Shown piece after piece: positions 47,601 to 58,559 of a stretch of DNA of 64,000 bases. Positions within the stretch are counted from its first letter, which is position 1; each line of letters begins with the position of its first letter. Source of the stretch: Centrapalus pauciflorus (taxonomy: Eukaryota; Streptophyta; Magnoliopsida; Asterales; Asteraceae); contig JAANYP010006683.1 in NCBI GenBank assembly GCA_020465985.1, positions 112,001-176,000 of the forward strand, given 5' to 3'. Below the pieces are notes generated by a model. It worked only from the letters and a program-made list of their open reading frames with translations. It had not been told where the DNA came from and ran no database searches. A program made the position numbers and the translations under genes.

Positions 47601-48748
47601 ATGTATGGTAAACTCATCTTACAAGAAGACATATCATTTAAATATTCAATTATCACCGACAATTAATATCAACTGTGGATTCAAAATTTTTACCAACATA
47701 TAAACTAACATGACAAAAAGTGTTTCAGGGGTAGCACTGCAATAACAAATGCTCTTTTATAGTTATTCTTTTTTCCTGAAAAACACTACATAAGTTTTTC
47801 GACTTGTAGTTAACAGGATGCATTTACTTGAAAATTTTATTATATGTAACAATGGCTTTTTAATTACTAATTGTGAGTCTCATCATGTACTCGCTCTCGC
47901 GTTTAGTGGTCCTAAGTTTACTACCAGTCATGTGGCACATGATATGCTATGCACATGGGGCCATGATCCAAAATCAATCACTATCTACGAACAAGGACCG
48001 TGATTCGTAACTTCACACATTACTAAGTCTTAATCGAAAGTCAGAACAATGGAGAACATGAATCATAACCAAGAAATCATCTACAAGTAGATCACAAACA
48101 GGAAATCAACAAACATCAAATAAAAAGTCAAATGAAACAATGGTTGACTTACTGATAACAGGAAGGTCCATCTCAAGCCCAATGTGTACAAGGAGTTTGA
48201 ATCCGTCCATATCAGGCATATGAACATCACTAATCACTACATCGAATCCATTCTTGTTTTCCCTCAATAAAGATAAAGCAACCTCAGCTCTATTGCATTT
48301 AGTCACTGCAAAATTAAGAACATTTTTTAATCAATTACTGCAAATATATTCATAACTACCTGAACACTTTCCAATAAAAGCAATCAAAAGAATTTGCGCA
48401 TTTTGTAAGCAATCTTTCTGAATCTGAATCAAAAATTGCGTATCACTTCTACATGACAAATCAGTGATCTAAATTCAAGTAATAGAAACCAAGATTTGTC
48501 ATTTGTCAACGCTTTCGCATGATTCATGGTCTCGCTAAGGATTTTCAACAAACAGTTGGTGTGCGTTTATTGTCAGCCTTTGTACAAATACCTTCATATT
48601 TGCAATTTCTTAGCATCCTCTCCAAGATCATGAGACAAGTCGGGTCATCATCGACGACAAGCACCCGTAAACCAGCCGGAAACTGGTCGGAGACATTACC
48701 GTCGCCGGCGCCGGTTGAATTCCAAGAAACAGTAGTTGAACTAGGCAT
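44625..48748 (-). CDS. ARR2: Type-B two-component response regulator (ARR1/ARR2 type, six exons)
   Basis: Exons on the - strand are 48748-48592, 48305-48153, 47097-46714, 46637-46561, 45704-44814 and 44705-44625, all with GT-AG introns and consistent phases. They give 580 residues. The receiver domain (about 27-145) keeps the acidic triad Asp33-35, the phospho-acceptor Asp79 in ISDVHMPDMDG and Lys128 in YLIKPVR. A basic NLS-like KNSKRRK lies near 185. The GARP/Myb-like DNA-binding domain (about 207-268) runs from KKPRVVWSVELHQQF to SHLQKYRLYLKRL. The Gln/Asn/Ser-rich C-terminus is the usual activation region. Type-B regulators receive phosphate from histidine phosphotransfer proteins and activate cytokinin-response genes in the nucleus. 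It is somewhat shorter than Arabidopsis ARR2 (about 660 residues), mostly in the tail. The last exon is small and supported mainly by frame and splice sites. A MITE sits 111 bp upstream of the start codon. Confidence 0.92.
45901..46147. mobile_element. Tourist-like MITE in intron 4 of the response regulator
   Basis: 247 bp, ends GGGTGCGTTTGTTTTTAA / AGGTGTTATTTGTTTTTTAA. Flanked by taa (45898-45900, 46148-46150). Same family and orientation as the copy at 41724. Confidence 0.8.
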
Positions 48749-48859
48749 CGTCGACTGTTTGTTGACTGACAGGGTTAGAGAGAAAAAAGGGAGAACATAA
48801 TAGAGGAGATATTCTTAATTTTCTGGAAGATCTCCGGTAACCGAATGCATTAATTTGAA
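48749..48859 (-). promoter_or_regulatory. Proximal promoter/5' UTR of the response regulator
   Basis: 111 bp of mostly purine-rich sequence (+ strand) between the start codon and the MITE; no TATA box is evident. The transcription start may therefore lie inside or beyond the MITE. Confidence 0.4.
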
Positions 48860-49311
48860 CGGATAATTACCAAAGCCAAATCTAACACCTTTGTTCACTT
48901 TTTAGCCATTTTATATACATTTTACTAAAATAGCCACAATTTACGTGACCATATTTACGTGATAGCCACAATTTACATGATTTGTACTTTTTGTCATTTT
49001 TTTAATGCATTACGTTACAAAAGATGTTTGGTCACGCAAATTATTGTACTTGATCACGTAAAGTGTGACAAGACATCCCACCAAATATTCATGGGGAATG
49101 AGCAAAAATGGTCACGTAAAGTACAACAATTTACGTGACCAGACACCTTTTGTAACGTAATGCATTAAAAATGAAAAAAAGTACAAATCACGTAAATTGT
49201 GGCTATCACGTAAATGTGGTAACGTAAAGTGTGACTATTTTGGTAAAATGTATATAAAGTGGCTAAAAAGTGAATAAAGGTGTGAGATTTGACTATTTTA
49301 GTAATTATCCC
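48860..49311. mobile_element. Palindromic MITE in the response-regulator promoter
   Basis: Ends CGGATAATTACCAAA... and its near inverse ...TAGTAATTATCCC, with most of its 452 bp forming an inverted repeat. Flanks taatttgaa (48851-48859) and taatttaaa (49312-49320) match at 8 of 9 positions, as for Mutator-like insertions. It carries ten ACGT cores, seven in a TCACGTAA context. Confidence 0.82.
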
Positions 49312-49423
49312 TAATTTAAATCATAAGCAAATTACCAAGTTCACCAAATAACCCACAATAATAAAGAAAAGCCATAATAGTCCCTGGCCCAACAATAATT
49401 AAAATAAAAACATAAAATACGGT
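49312..49423. other. Short spacer
   Basis: Nothing recognised. Confidence 0.4.
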
Positions 49424-49729
49424 TGCGAACGTATCAAGTGTGAAATCCAGTTTCTTATCAATCAAACAACAATATCAAATGATCAAGAACAATAAACAGA
49501 ATTAAAACTAACCGAATGATTATATTCAATGATGACAGATTCGATTACAGAGAGAATAAAATTTTCGTGAACAGTGGCCTATCTCTGAATTCAATACGTG
49601 CAAAAATAACTGTCAGATCTAATTCTATTGAAAGTCAAAGATACTATTTATATACATATTTGACAACTATCAAGGAAATACAAAACAACCCCTAGACTTT
49701 GTTTCCATCAATTAAAACATAACCTAACA
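49424..49729 (-). repeat. Putative 3' LTR of the Sirevirus-like element
   Basis: On the - strand it starts TGTTAGGTTATG just after CAAATGGAGAGAA and has a TATATAAATAG box near 49650. The far edge is uncertain. Confidence 0.45.
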
Positions 49730-50282
49730 TTCTCTCCATTTGATGGAAAGAGCAAAGTCTTTAAATCGATAAGCCCAGCTTTTGTTCAAATCTTCTAACA
49801 CTTTTACGATCCGAGAGCCTCCATTCAATCTTTGAAATAAACTCAACCATGAGTCTTCGATCATTTACAGATAGAGCTTCTTTCTTCGTCTTTCCTTTCT
49901 TATCAGATGCAAGCTTTCATTTTAAACCATTCAACACTTTATTCAGAGTCCCATCTGAAAATTTATTCAGCTCAACGCTTCTCATAGCTCTCAGCTTCTT
50001 GTTTTTATCTCTGTACATAACTGCTGGATGCTTAACCATGACAACTTGGATTTCTTTCAACTCGCCAGCAAACTTGATATCTCTGTGAGGCGCCGTCATG
50101 TTGATCTTCCTCATACCCCGTTCAACCCCTATCTGTAGATCTTGCACTGACATCAATACCAATTTGGTATGCATGAAGTGAAACAGTGTCTTAAGTGCAA
50201 ATCTGCAGTGTTCATTTCTTTTGTATCTGCACAACTCATCAAAAAGATCTTCAATGTCGACTAGGTGCATATTGAACATATC

Positions 50283-50368
50283 TGTTGGGTACAATTTATA
50301 ATAGAGTTAAAAACAATGTATATTGTATAAAGTTCAGGGGTTGTTTGTGTAAATACTCAATACTTTGC

Positions 50369-50462
<94 letters not shown>

Positions 50463-50651
50463 AATATAGAATAAGGATGAGTGAAGTGGACTGATGAATG
50501 CATGTTGAGAGAAGATTGCTTAGCAAGAAATCGTGAACTCAATGTAATATCTTTTCTCTCTTAATACAAGCATTCGGTTTTATGTTTTTGTGATAATTGT
50601 TCATACGAATTGTTTAATGTTGATATGAATTGCATGAAAAGTGAATTCACA
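50283..50651 (+). mobile_element. Solo Copia LTR (369 bp) inside the extra ORF
   Basis: Starts TGTTGGGTACAA, ends GTGAATTCACA, flanked by atatc at 50278-50282 and 50652-50656. Removing it with one TSD copy makes the - strand extra ORF continuous in frame. Contains the long TA tract. Confidence 0.92.
50371..50460. repeat. (TA)45 microsatellite in the solo LTR
   Basis: 90 bases of uninterrupted TA, at the place where an LTR TATA region would lie. Confidence 0.98.
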
Positions 50652-53600
50652 ATATCTGCTTCTGTGAACGTATAGGTATTTCCATCTGATCTAGTGACAG
50701 TGAACTTTGGATAGAAAATCTTAACAAATCTTTCCTTTTCTATTTTCACCAGATTGACTATTCTGAACTCACTCTTGACCTTCTCAATTTCCTGTGTTTT
50801 ATTTCTCAAAAAGCTAGCATAGTTGACCAGATTCGGCATATTCGGCTCTAAAACCCTAAATAGCTTGAGAAAAGAACATGGTGCTTGTTTTTTGCAAAAG
50901 ATTCGTTTTTCCATAATATCTTCAATGTATGGCATCTTGTTCCTTTTTCTGATAAACCCTGCTGATCTATTCTCTGGAAGCTCAAGTTTCTTCACTTTCT
51001 TTTTGCTGATCTCATCTTTGCTTAACAATGTCAGCATGTCTTGAATTTCTCTCTGAACTACTTGTTGGGCTTCAAATCTAAGTCTATGTTGTTTCTTAGA
51101 CTCATCTGCAAGCACATATTCGTTGAAGAATCTATCCATCACCTCAACCTCATTCAGTACAACTTTTTCTTGAGCAATCACATTTTCGACTGGAAACTCT
51201 TCAAATTCCTCCTTAACTTGAATAACCACCTCAGGCTTTTCAACCGTTGGTGTAGATTCAGTATCTTTCAAAATCTCCTCAACTAAACCTTCCTCCTCTT
51301 CATTCCTTTCAGCTCTGAAATCCATATCAGTCAAGGCAATTACATCATCATCTTCAGATACTTCAATGTATTCCTCCCTCTCTTCTCCTATTCCTTGAAT
51401 ACTCAGCTCATGACTCTTATCTTGAACATCTTCATCAGAATCAATATATTCTACAAAATGGTAAATATCAGACTGAATGTTCAAAGGAACTGGAACATCT
51501 TCATGAAGAATCAATCCCAGCTCTCTTTGTTTACCAGCCGATTCTTTTGAGCCCCCAGCCTCTCTCTCTCTTGAACTTCCGTTTCCTTTTCTGGGTATGT
51601 AATCATCAATACCCCAGGTGTAGATTCATCAAGCTTTCTCATCTTCTCCCCCTCATGAGGAGCATCATCTGAGTCCTCATCATGCTCATCATGTTTCCTC
51701 TTGGATGAGGAAGCTTGAGCCTTACAGGTCTCTTCTACTGCAGCAACCCTCTCTGATAGATTTCCCAAAGCTGTTATCACAGTACCTTCCAAACTTATCA
51801 TGCGTTCTCTCATTTCATCAAACTGTTCGAATACAAAATCTTTCAACTCTTCTTTCAATTCTTCAATTGCTTGATTTGATTCAGACTGCTTTACTGATTC
51901 CTCTGCAACATCCTTCCCCTTTAAAAACTTGTGGATATTTGACATCTGTGCCATTACCTCAGCCAATTGAGCAGATACATGTGTGTTTACTCCAGCAACA
52001 GCTTCATTCAATGCTTGATTTAATGTTGACTCAGTTACAAACGGGGATAAAGTCACCACTGGGTCACGTAGACTTCCAGTTGTCACTACAGTCGAACTTG
52101 TAAAAAGTACTTCTCTGTGGCCAGTACTTAGAGTTGGCAGTGTAGTTGCTCTGACTGGACTTCCACCATCTTCAAGTGACGGAGCAACAAATGCTTCCGT
52201 TACTGAGGATGTTCCAGTGGGAACACGAAGTTCAACCACACTAACTTCAACGGATGAAGTTGACTCGAGTGTCCTAGGCTGTATAGGATCTATACTCAGT
52301 GATTGAATCGAAGTCGTACACTCGGGCAGCTGTGTACTTGTTTCAATATCCATCAAGTCCAAATGACTCTCGGATAGATTATAAGGTTCATCCCTGTGCT
52401 CAATTAAAACAATATCCTGTTGAGAGGAGACTGAGTGGATGGTTGGGTGTGCAATTGTCAGTGGGATACTGACTTCTTCAATGCTAACTCTCATAGGAGA
52501 GCTAACAGCAAATGTGGTTATATCCCGGCTTTCTAGGTTAATGGTATCCCGCACACTCTCTTCAGCTATGCTTACTATATCTACCATCATACTACCTCCC
52601 TCATGATGATCACCTCCATCAGCACCATCATCATCATCATCATTATCATCTCCTTCACCTTCTTCTTCTTGGATATCCGACAAAGTTCTCTCGGAATCAG
52701 ATTTCTCAGCTTCTTCCTCACCTCCCCTTACTACAACATCTCCCTCACTCACAGATGGGGCACCTTGAACTTCAGCCCCTTGCTGAGGTTCCTCTATTCC
52801 TAAAGCTCCTTGGGTAAGAGATCCCGGCTCCTGGGTCTCTATTGGAGCATGATCTATCCTATACAATCTCACATGCTCACTCTCTTGATCCGCATATTTT
52901 AACAAAGACTCCGGGATTGGCATAATATTCGCACTTGGAGAATCCGGCACTTCGTGTAAGCTCATCATCACATAATCTGGACATCTCTGTGAATTGGCTC
53001 ACTTCGGAATATTTTCATTTGCTCGAAGGATTCCTCGGATAAGAATTTGTATAAACCTCTGAAGTGGAACAAATTTTCTTGCTCTATTTGTAGTTTTTGC
53101 TAGAACAATCTCCTTTAAGTCCTCCCATATGCACTGAGCATAATCATAATGCTTGTTAAACGCTATTCCATGAAAAATCCTTAGGCAATGAATACTGCAT
53201 CTGTCGATGCCTGTGTGCTTAGACGTCATACACCTATTGATGATTCCAAATAGTGTGTACCATTCCCCATTCAAGCCATTCCTATGGAATTTGGAGCTCT
53301 TTGGTAGTGGCTTTGAGTAGCCCAAGCAGATCAGATCATGAACCAGCTCCTCATCCGACACAAAGTCTTCAAAATTAGCCAATTCAGGAAAGTTGACTGT
53401 GTCTATACGTCTTGGAAGAAATAAATTGTGACGAAGTCTGGCGAGAGTGATTTTAGTTTTGAATTGGTCTATTGTAACTTTGAAATGGTGATTGCCGTGA
53501 GCAGGAACAAATTTGACGGTGTGCCAAAATTGTTGTAGGTATACTTGTGGGATAGAAGGTTTATATTGAAGCAGATAACTAACGGATGACCTATGAGAAT

Positions 53601-53831
53601 GTCAACGATGATAGGATGACTAACTTTAATAACCTTGGTATCCAGGCGATGGTTATTATCTCGAAAAGGTAGGCAATGTTTAGGTTTAACTAATTGGTTA
53701 TCTGGGATAATATTTGACTGTGAGGGACGGGCAACTGAAGTAGAACGAACAGGTGTGGAGACAAGATTATGATTGGATGATGAATGGGAGTCAGATGAAT
53801 TGGAATTCTGAGACTGTACTGGAGATGCCAT

Positions 53832-55550
53832 TTGAACACCTGTAAACCAGATAAAAAATCATGTTAGTCAGACCATGTACACAAATGACAATCCTTAAAA
53901 TGTAGAAAAACTGAAACATTTTATCAGAAATTGTAAAAATTGCGATTTTCTGTTTAAGACATCGGGATTCCAGACAATAATAGACTTATTATTGAAAGGA
54001 CTCCAGAGTCAATCGTTTAGAGACCAATGTTAGAAAAACACAAATTTATAACAATTTCTTTAAAAAAAATGTGACATTTTTCTTAAAACATTAAAAATTC
54101 CACACTTAGGAAAAAATTTTCTTTTAAAACTCGAATGAAACTACAACTTTCTCGAATGACTCTTGATTAATCTCGGGTGACACATGAAATAACTTGACTG
54201 TCTATGAATAAACTCGAATAAGCCTATATGCAACTCGAATAAAACATGATAATTCTCGAATAAGTCTTTTGTGTTCTCGTATGTTCTAGTTGTCCAACTC
54301 GAATGAATAACGCATTTTCTCGAATCAACATATGACCAACTCGAATGACATACTTGTTAAACTCGAATGAAACCAGTATTGAACTCGAATAAACATGGAC
54401 TCTCTTTTATGTTTAACACTCAACTCGTATGAAAAAGACATTTTCTCGATAACTACATTGCCCCAACTCGAATAAACTGTAAGTGTTCTTGGACAATGAA
54501 TCAATCGAGATTTAAGTTTTGAAAATTTTCTAAGTCCTGTATTCAGTCAACTCGCATGACACAGAGACTTTCTCGATTATCCTTTGAATCAACTCGATTA
54601 ACTCTTGGGTTTTCTCGAGTCACATGTTATTCAACTCGAATCAGTCTAAGGCTTTCTCGAATGTCTTTTTAGCCAACTCGATTAACTCTTGGGCTTTCTC
54701 GAGTATAGCTTTATTCGAGAAGTTCCTGTTTGTTTTTATTACAAGTCCAATTTACACTGAATTTTCGAATTTAATTTCAGGGACCTTTTTCAGTGATTTA
54801 AAACTTGTATCCCCTTCGAAAATGCATTATAACCACTTTTGTTTTACTGAATTTCGATTAAAAACAACATTTAAGTTGTTAAAAATACAAATTTCAGAAA
54901 AACTTGAACTCGAAACTGTTGAATATCAAAATCAAACATTCTGTTTGTGTGATGAAAGAATGACTTATGAAATTTCAGATTCATGGTCATGATTACAATA
55001 CGAAACCCATCACACATTTAATTTCATTTTCATGAACAAATATCATGAATCTCCAAGAACTCTCAAAATACGTCTTTATACGAGCACAGTCACATGCATA
55101 TTCAAAAACTGAAATGAACTATGTAACAATACAAGAAACAAACCAAAAAAAAAACTTTACTCACAATATAACGAACTTGTTTCTTGAATCAGATGAAGAT
55201 ATGTGGGTTTTTAGATTGCTTAATGGTGAAGGAAGCTTTTTGAAGAAGATGGCAATTGTCGGTTTTCTGAAAAAGTAAGTTTGAAATTTGAATTTCAAAT
55301 TTATAGATGTACATACCCGGCCCATATTTGAAAAACAATTAGCCGGCCCACTTTCAAATCACCAATTATAAACCCATTTATCAACAAAACCCACTATCTT
55401 TTCAAAAAAAATTTCAACAAAGCAAAACAAAAACAACAAAAAAATTTCTGATTTTCAAAAAAAATTTTAAAATAGACATAAAAAAATTGAAAATACACAC
55501 AATCAAAAAAAAAATAGCACACACAAAACAAAAAAAAATTAAAAATGCTC
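53832..55550 (-). other. Spacer of the Sirevirus-like element
   Basis: No coding frame supported. It includes the CTCGA-motif array (54128-54720) and an A-rich stretch (55400-55550). Confidence 0.55.
54128..54720. repeat. Array of about 25 alternating AACTCGAAT / TTCTCGAAT motifs
   Basis: Short motifs recur at irregular 15-40 base spacing, often alternating AACTCGA and TTCTCGA. One 33-base stretch is nearly duplicated (about 54593 and 54674). Confidence 0.9.
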
Positions 55551-55692
55551 ATTTGCTTCCCCTTGACTTTCTGAAAGCTGCTCCCCCTCAAATGTGTATT
55601 CTGATTCTCAGCTCTGCTCCCCCTACAAAATATCAGATAATATTTATCAGATTTACTCAAAATCAGACAAAATTATTTTCTGCTTCCCCTGC
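55551..55692 (-). other. Cluster of four polypurine tracts
   Basis: On the - strand, AGGGGGAGCAG-type or AGGGGAAGCA tracts occur at about 55556, 55585, 55618 and 55685. Sireviruses carry several such tracts after RNase H. Confidence 0.65.
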
Positions 55693-55740
55693 ACATGACA
55701 ATTCAGATCTTGTTAAATTCCAAAGAATATAAACTTTTTA

Positions 55741-56350
55741 TGTTGGGAAATATTCTAAGTAGTTCAAACTGTTAGTTAGACTTTTCAGACTGTTAGTAGA
55801 ATTTCTGTGTAAGTACAAAGTTCATGCTGTTAGTTGAAGAATTTCGAGCTACTAGTACAAAAGTTCAAGCTGCCAGAGTAATTTCACTCAAGCTGCCCTG
55901 CTCAAGCTGCTAAGAGATTCAAGCTGCTCAACAGTTTTATAAACAGAAAGTGTTGATATTCAGGAAAAGATATTTACATGAAGATTCCAGCATATCTACT
56001 ATCAGAGAAGTCAGAGTCTTTCAAGGAAACAAATCAGAAAGCATTATAAATACGTAGAATAGGTTTTTCTATTGTATTAGAAGTTTCTGCATATTCAAGT
56101 TTGTAATTGCTTTTTTGCTTAAGTTTTCATAAGCCTCTAAGGTTGTAAAACCCTAAGAACAATTTGTGTTCTTCGTCTAATCAAACAGATTAGAGGTGAC
56201 TGTAATCATTCTGATTCAGCAATACAAGCAGTTTTGTTTATTTCTTATGTTTATTTGTTATGAATTCTGAAAGCTTTTATCAAAATAATTAAGTGTTATT
56301 CCGCAAACTTCTTAATTAGACTTTGATTTAATATAAGATTATTGGTTTAC
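55741..56350 (+). repeat. 5' LTR of Copia A copy 2, first part
   Basis: Aligns with 4644 onward. Includes four TCAAGCTGC motifs in U3 and ends with the TSD tttac. Confidence 0.94.
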
Positions 56351-56550
56351 TGTGACGTCCTTGTTAAATTAATGATATAATTGTAATCTCCAGGATCGAC
56401 TAACAACCCAATGAATAGACATAACAATTGAAATTGAATACTTAAGATAGAGTTAAGCAATTACACGCTAAAGCAATGAAAGTAAATGTCTACAGTGATT
56501 AAATCTAGCTATTACATCATCAATAATGTTTTAGTTGTAACAAATCCCTC
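56351..56550 (-). repeat. 3' LTR remnant of Gypsy 2 (about 200 bp)
   Basis: Aligns with 61168-61361 of the 5' LTR and then turns into integrase sequence near 56550. Confidence 0.88.
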
Positions 56551-56894
56551 TCGGGCACCAGACTCTTTCTTAAGTATCCTACGTGGAAGACCAGGTGAAC
56601 TCCTGATAACTCTTCCGGCAAGTCCAAGTGATAGGACTGATTCCCAACTCTTTCTAGTATTTTGAAGGGTCCTATGAATCGAGGTGATAGCTTTCCTCGC
56701 TTTACGAATCTTGTAACTCCCTTCATCGGGGAAACCTTCAAGTAGACCCAATCATCTTTTTGAAATTCTATCGCTTTGTGTCGGCGATCATGATAGTTCT
56801 TTTGTCGATCTTGTGCTGTTTTCATGTACTGCCGTATGAGTTGGATCTTTTCATTTGTTTCTTGTAGCAAAGCAGGACCGGCTATTGGAGTTTC
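56546..56894 (-). pseudogene. Gypsy 2 integrase C-terminus (chromodomain missing)
   Basis: In frame with the preceding integrase beyond a TGA. Shows LLQETNEKIQLIRQ, DWVYLKVSPMKGVTRF and GPFKILERVGNQSYHLDLP, then LVFHVGYLRKSLVPERD. The chromodomain expected next is absent because of the deletion into the LTR. Confidence 0.85.
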
Positions 56895-58241
56895 TCATGT
56901 TTCCCTCCAACAGGTTGGAGTCCTACATTTTCTGCCATATAGAGACTCGAACGGTGCCATCTTGATAGTGGAATGGTAACTATTGTTGTAGGAGAATTCA
57001 ACCAATGGGAGGTGATCGTCCCAGTTACCACCCAAATCCATGACACAGGCTCTGAGCATGTCTTCGAGAGTTAAAATTGTTCTTTCACTTTGACCATCAG
57101 ATTGGGGTCTATAGGCAGTACTCATTGCGATACGAGTACCAAGACCGTTTTGTAAAGTAGCCCAGAAATTAGAAGTGAATCTACTATCTCGGTCGGAGAC
57201 AATAGACTTAGGCACACCATGCCTAATAACGATTTCGTTTACGTAGATCTGGGCGAGACGGTCCAGTGAATAGGTTTCTCGGATTGGAATGAAGTGTGCA
57301 GATTTTGTTAATCGGTCAACGATGACCCAAATGGCATCATGTTGACGACGTGTTTTGGGAAGTTTTGTTACGAAATCCATAGTAATATGGTCCCACTTCC
57401 ATTCTGGGATAGGAAGAGGTTGCATACTACCATAGGGTTGTTGGTGTTCTGCTTTGACTAGACGACATGTTCTGCACCTTTCAACATACTGACCGACATC
57501 TCTTTTCAATCCTGGCCACCAGAAGTCGGCCTTCAGGTCGTTGTACATTTTCGTGCTACCAGGATGAATCGAGAACTTAGATTGATGAGCTTCTTCAAGT
57601 ATCACTTCCCGCATGTTCCCGAACTTAGGAACCCACACTCTGCCATAAATACCCTTTAATCCAGTTCCATCATCTTGCATTAATGGCAACTGTATTCTGA
57701 TATCTTCATCTTTAACATTCTCTTCTTTTAGGGCCTGCAACTGAGCAGCTCTTACATCGTCTATGATCGTTGAAGTCAGTATCGTGGAGGTCAAGGCATA
57801 GCAACATGCCTTGCAGTACGCTTTTCGGCTTAAGGCATCGGCCACTACGTTGGCCTTCCCCGGGTGATATAGAATTTCACAGTCGTAATCTTTGATCAGC
57901 TCCATTGACCTTCTTTGCCTCATATTCAAGTCCTTCTGACTGAATATGTACTTCAAACTTTTGTGATCGGTGTAGAGCTGACACTTGGTTCCATACAAGT
58001 AGTGTCTCCATAATTTGAGAGCGAAAGTCACAGCGGTTAGCTCTAGATCATGAGTAGAGTAATCTTTCTCATGTGGTTTGAGTTGTCTAGAAGCATATGC
58101 TATGACGTTTCCTCTTTGCATTAATACAGCGCCCAAACCCGTGCCTGATGCATCTGTATAGACAACAAAGTCTTCGTTCCCTTCAGGCAGGGCTAACACT
58201 GGTGCTTCACTTAGCAGATTCTTCAAGTTGTCAAATGCCAT
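56895..58241 (-). pseudogene. Gypsy 2 RNase H and integrase
   Basis: A 448-residue open stretch. RNase H blocks are YTDASGTGLGAVLM, HDLELTAVTFALK and YTDHKSLKYIFS. The integrase zinc-binding HHCC region follows (HPGSTKMYNDL and CRTCRLVKAEH), then the catalytic core with first Asp in MDFVTKLP, second in SDRDSRFTS, and the Glu in QSERTILTLE. It ends at a TGA (56895-56897). Upstream, a TGA at 58257-58259 replaces what is TGG (Trp) in relatives and separates it from RT. Confidence 0.88.
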
Positions 58242-58256
58242 TTGCTGTTCTTCTCT

Positions 58257-58469
58257 TCAAAAGAAGGTCGCGTTCTTGCGAGTAAGCTTTGTTAGCGGAA
58301 CGGCGATCTTTGAGAAGTCTTTGATGAATCGGCGGTAATAACCAGCCAATCCCAGAAAACTCCGAATCTCTGAGGCGTTACGGGGTGATTTCCAGTTCTG
58401 GATAGCTTCGATCTTTGTAGGATCAACAGCAATCCCAGCACCAGATATCACGTGCCCCAAGAATTGGAT
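58257..58469 (-). pseudogene. Gypsy 2 RT C-terminal exon-like segment
   Basis: Begins right after the intron-like insertion with IQFLGHVIS, then SFLGLAGYYRRFIKDFSKIA, and ends at the TGA 58257-58259. Confidence 0.85.
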
Positions 58470-58559
58470 CTGAATTAATTGTTTAAGAGGTACAAGTTAA
58501 TAAAATAATTTATGATTGAGTATAAGGATCATGAAAGTGTTTCAAACGTTGAGACGTAC
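58470..58559 (-). other. 90-nt intron-like insertion in Gypsy 2 RT
   Basis: On the - strand it begins GTACGT and ends TTAATTCAG, is AT-rich and contains in-frame stops. It sits exactly between the CEFWLRQ and IQFLGH blocks, which are adjacent in Gypsy 1 and other Gypsy RTs. Removing it restores the conserved block in phase 0. Confidence 0.82.

Larger units (their letters stand above)
49917..53831 (-). pseudogene. Extra ORF of a composite-type Copia (function unknown), broken
   Basis: Starting at 53831 the reading continues, with damage, to 49917. A frameshift lies near 53575. The next block includes GLNGEWYTLFGI and HTGIDRCSIHCLRIFHGI (53382-53002), and a TGA at 52999-53001 (probably from CGA) ends it. 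The next stretch (52971-51511) is a Ser/Thr/Glu/Val-rich region with a coiled-coil-like Glu/Asp/Arg segment. A one-base frameshift lies near 51530. The C-terminal block (51514-50657) runs to YTFTEAD and continues after the solo LTR at 50277 to 49917. That part ends with a YRDKNKK and ELNKFSDGTL motif pair that I recognise from many composite retroelement proteins. No transmembrane segment or known enzyme motif was seen, so an envelope role is not supported. Total about 1200 residues before decay. Confidence 0.7.
49424..55740 (-). mobile_element. 3' half of a Sirevirus-like Copia, interrupted by a solo LTR
   Basis: On the - strand the order is: a cluster of purine tracts (about 55690-55551), a non-coding spacer with a CTCGAAT array, a long extra ORF (53831-49917), a purine tract, and a putative 3' LTR (49729-49424). 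Multiple purine tracts followed by an extra ORF is a Sirevirus trait. RT and upstream domains are not in the window; Copia A copy 2 begins exactly at 55741, so the rest may lie beyond it. Confidence 0.65.

Noticed and set aside
49917..53831. Envelope gene (retrovirus-like element)
   Set aside because: No signal peptide, transmembrane segment or cleavage site was visible.
54128..54720. Possible CRISPR-like array
   Set aside because: Repeats are too short and unevenly spaced, and the sequence is a plant nuclear retroelement.
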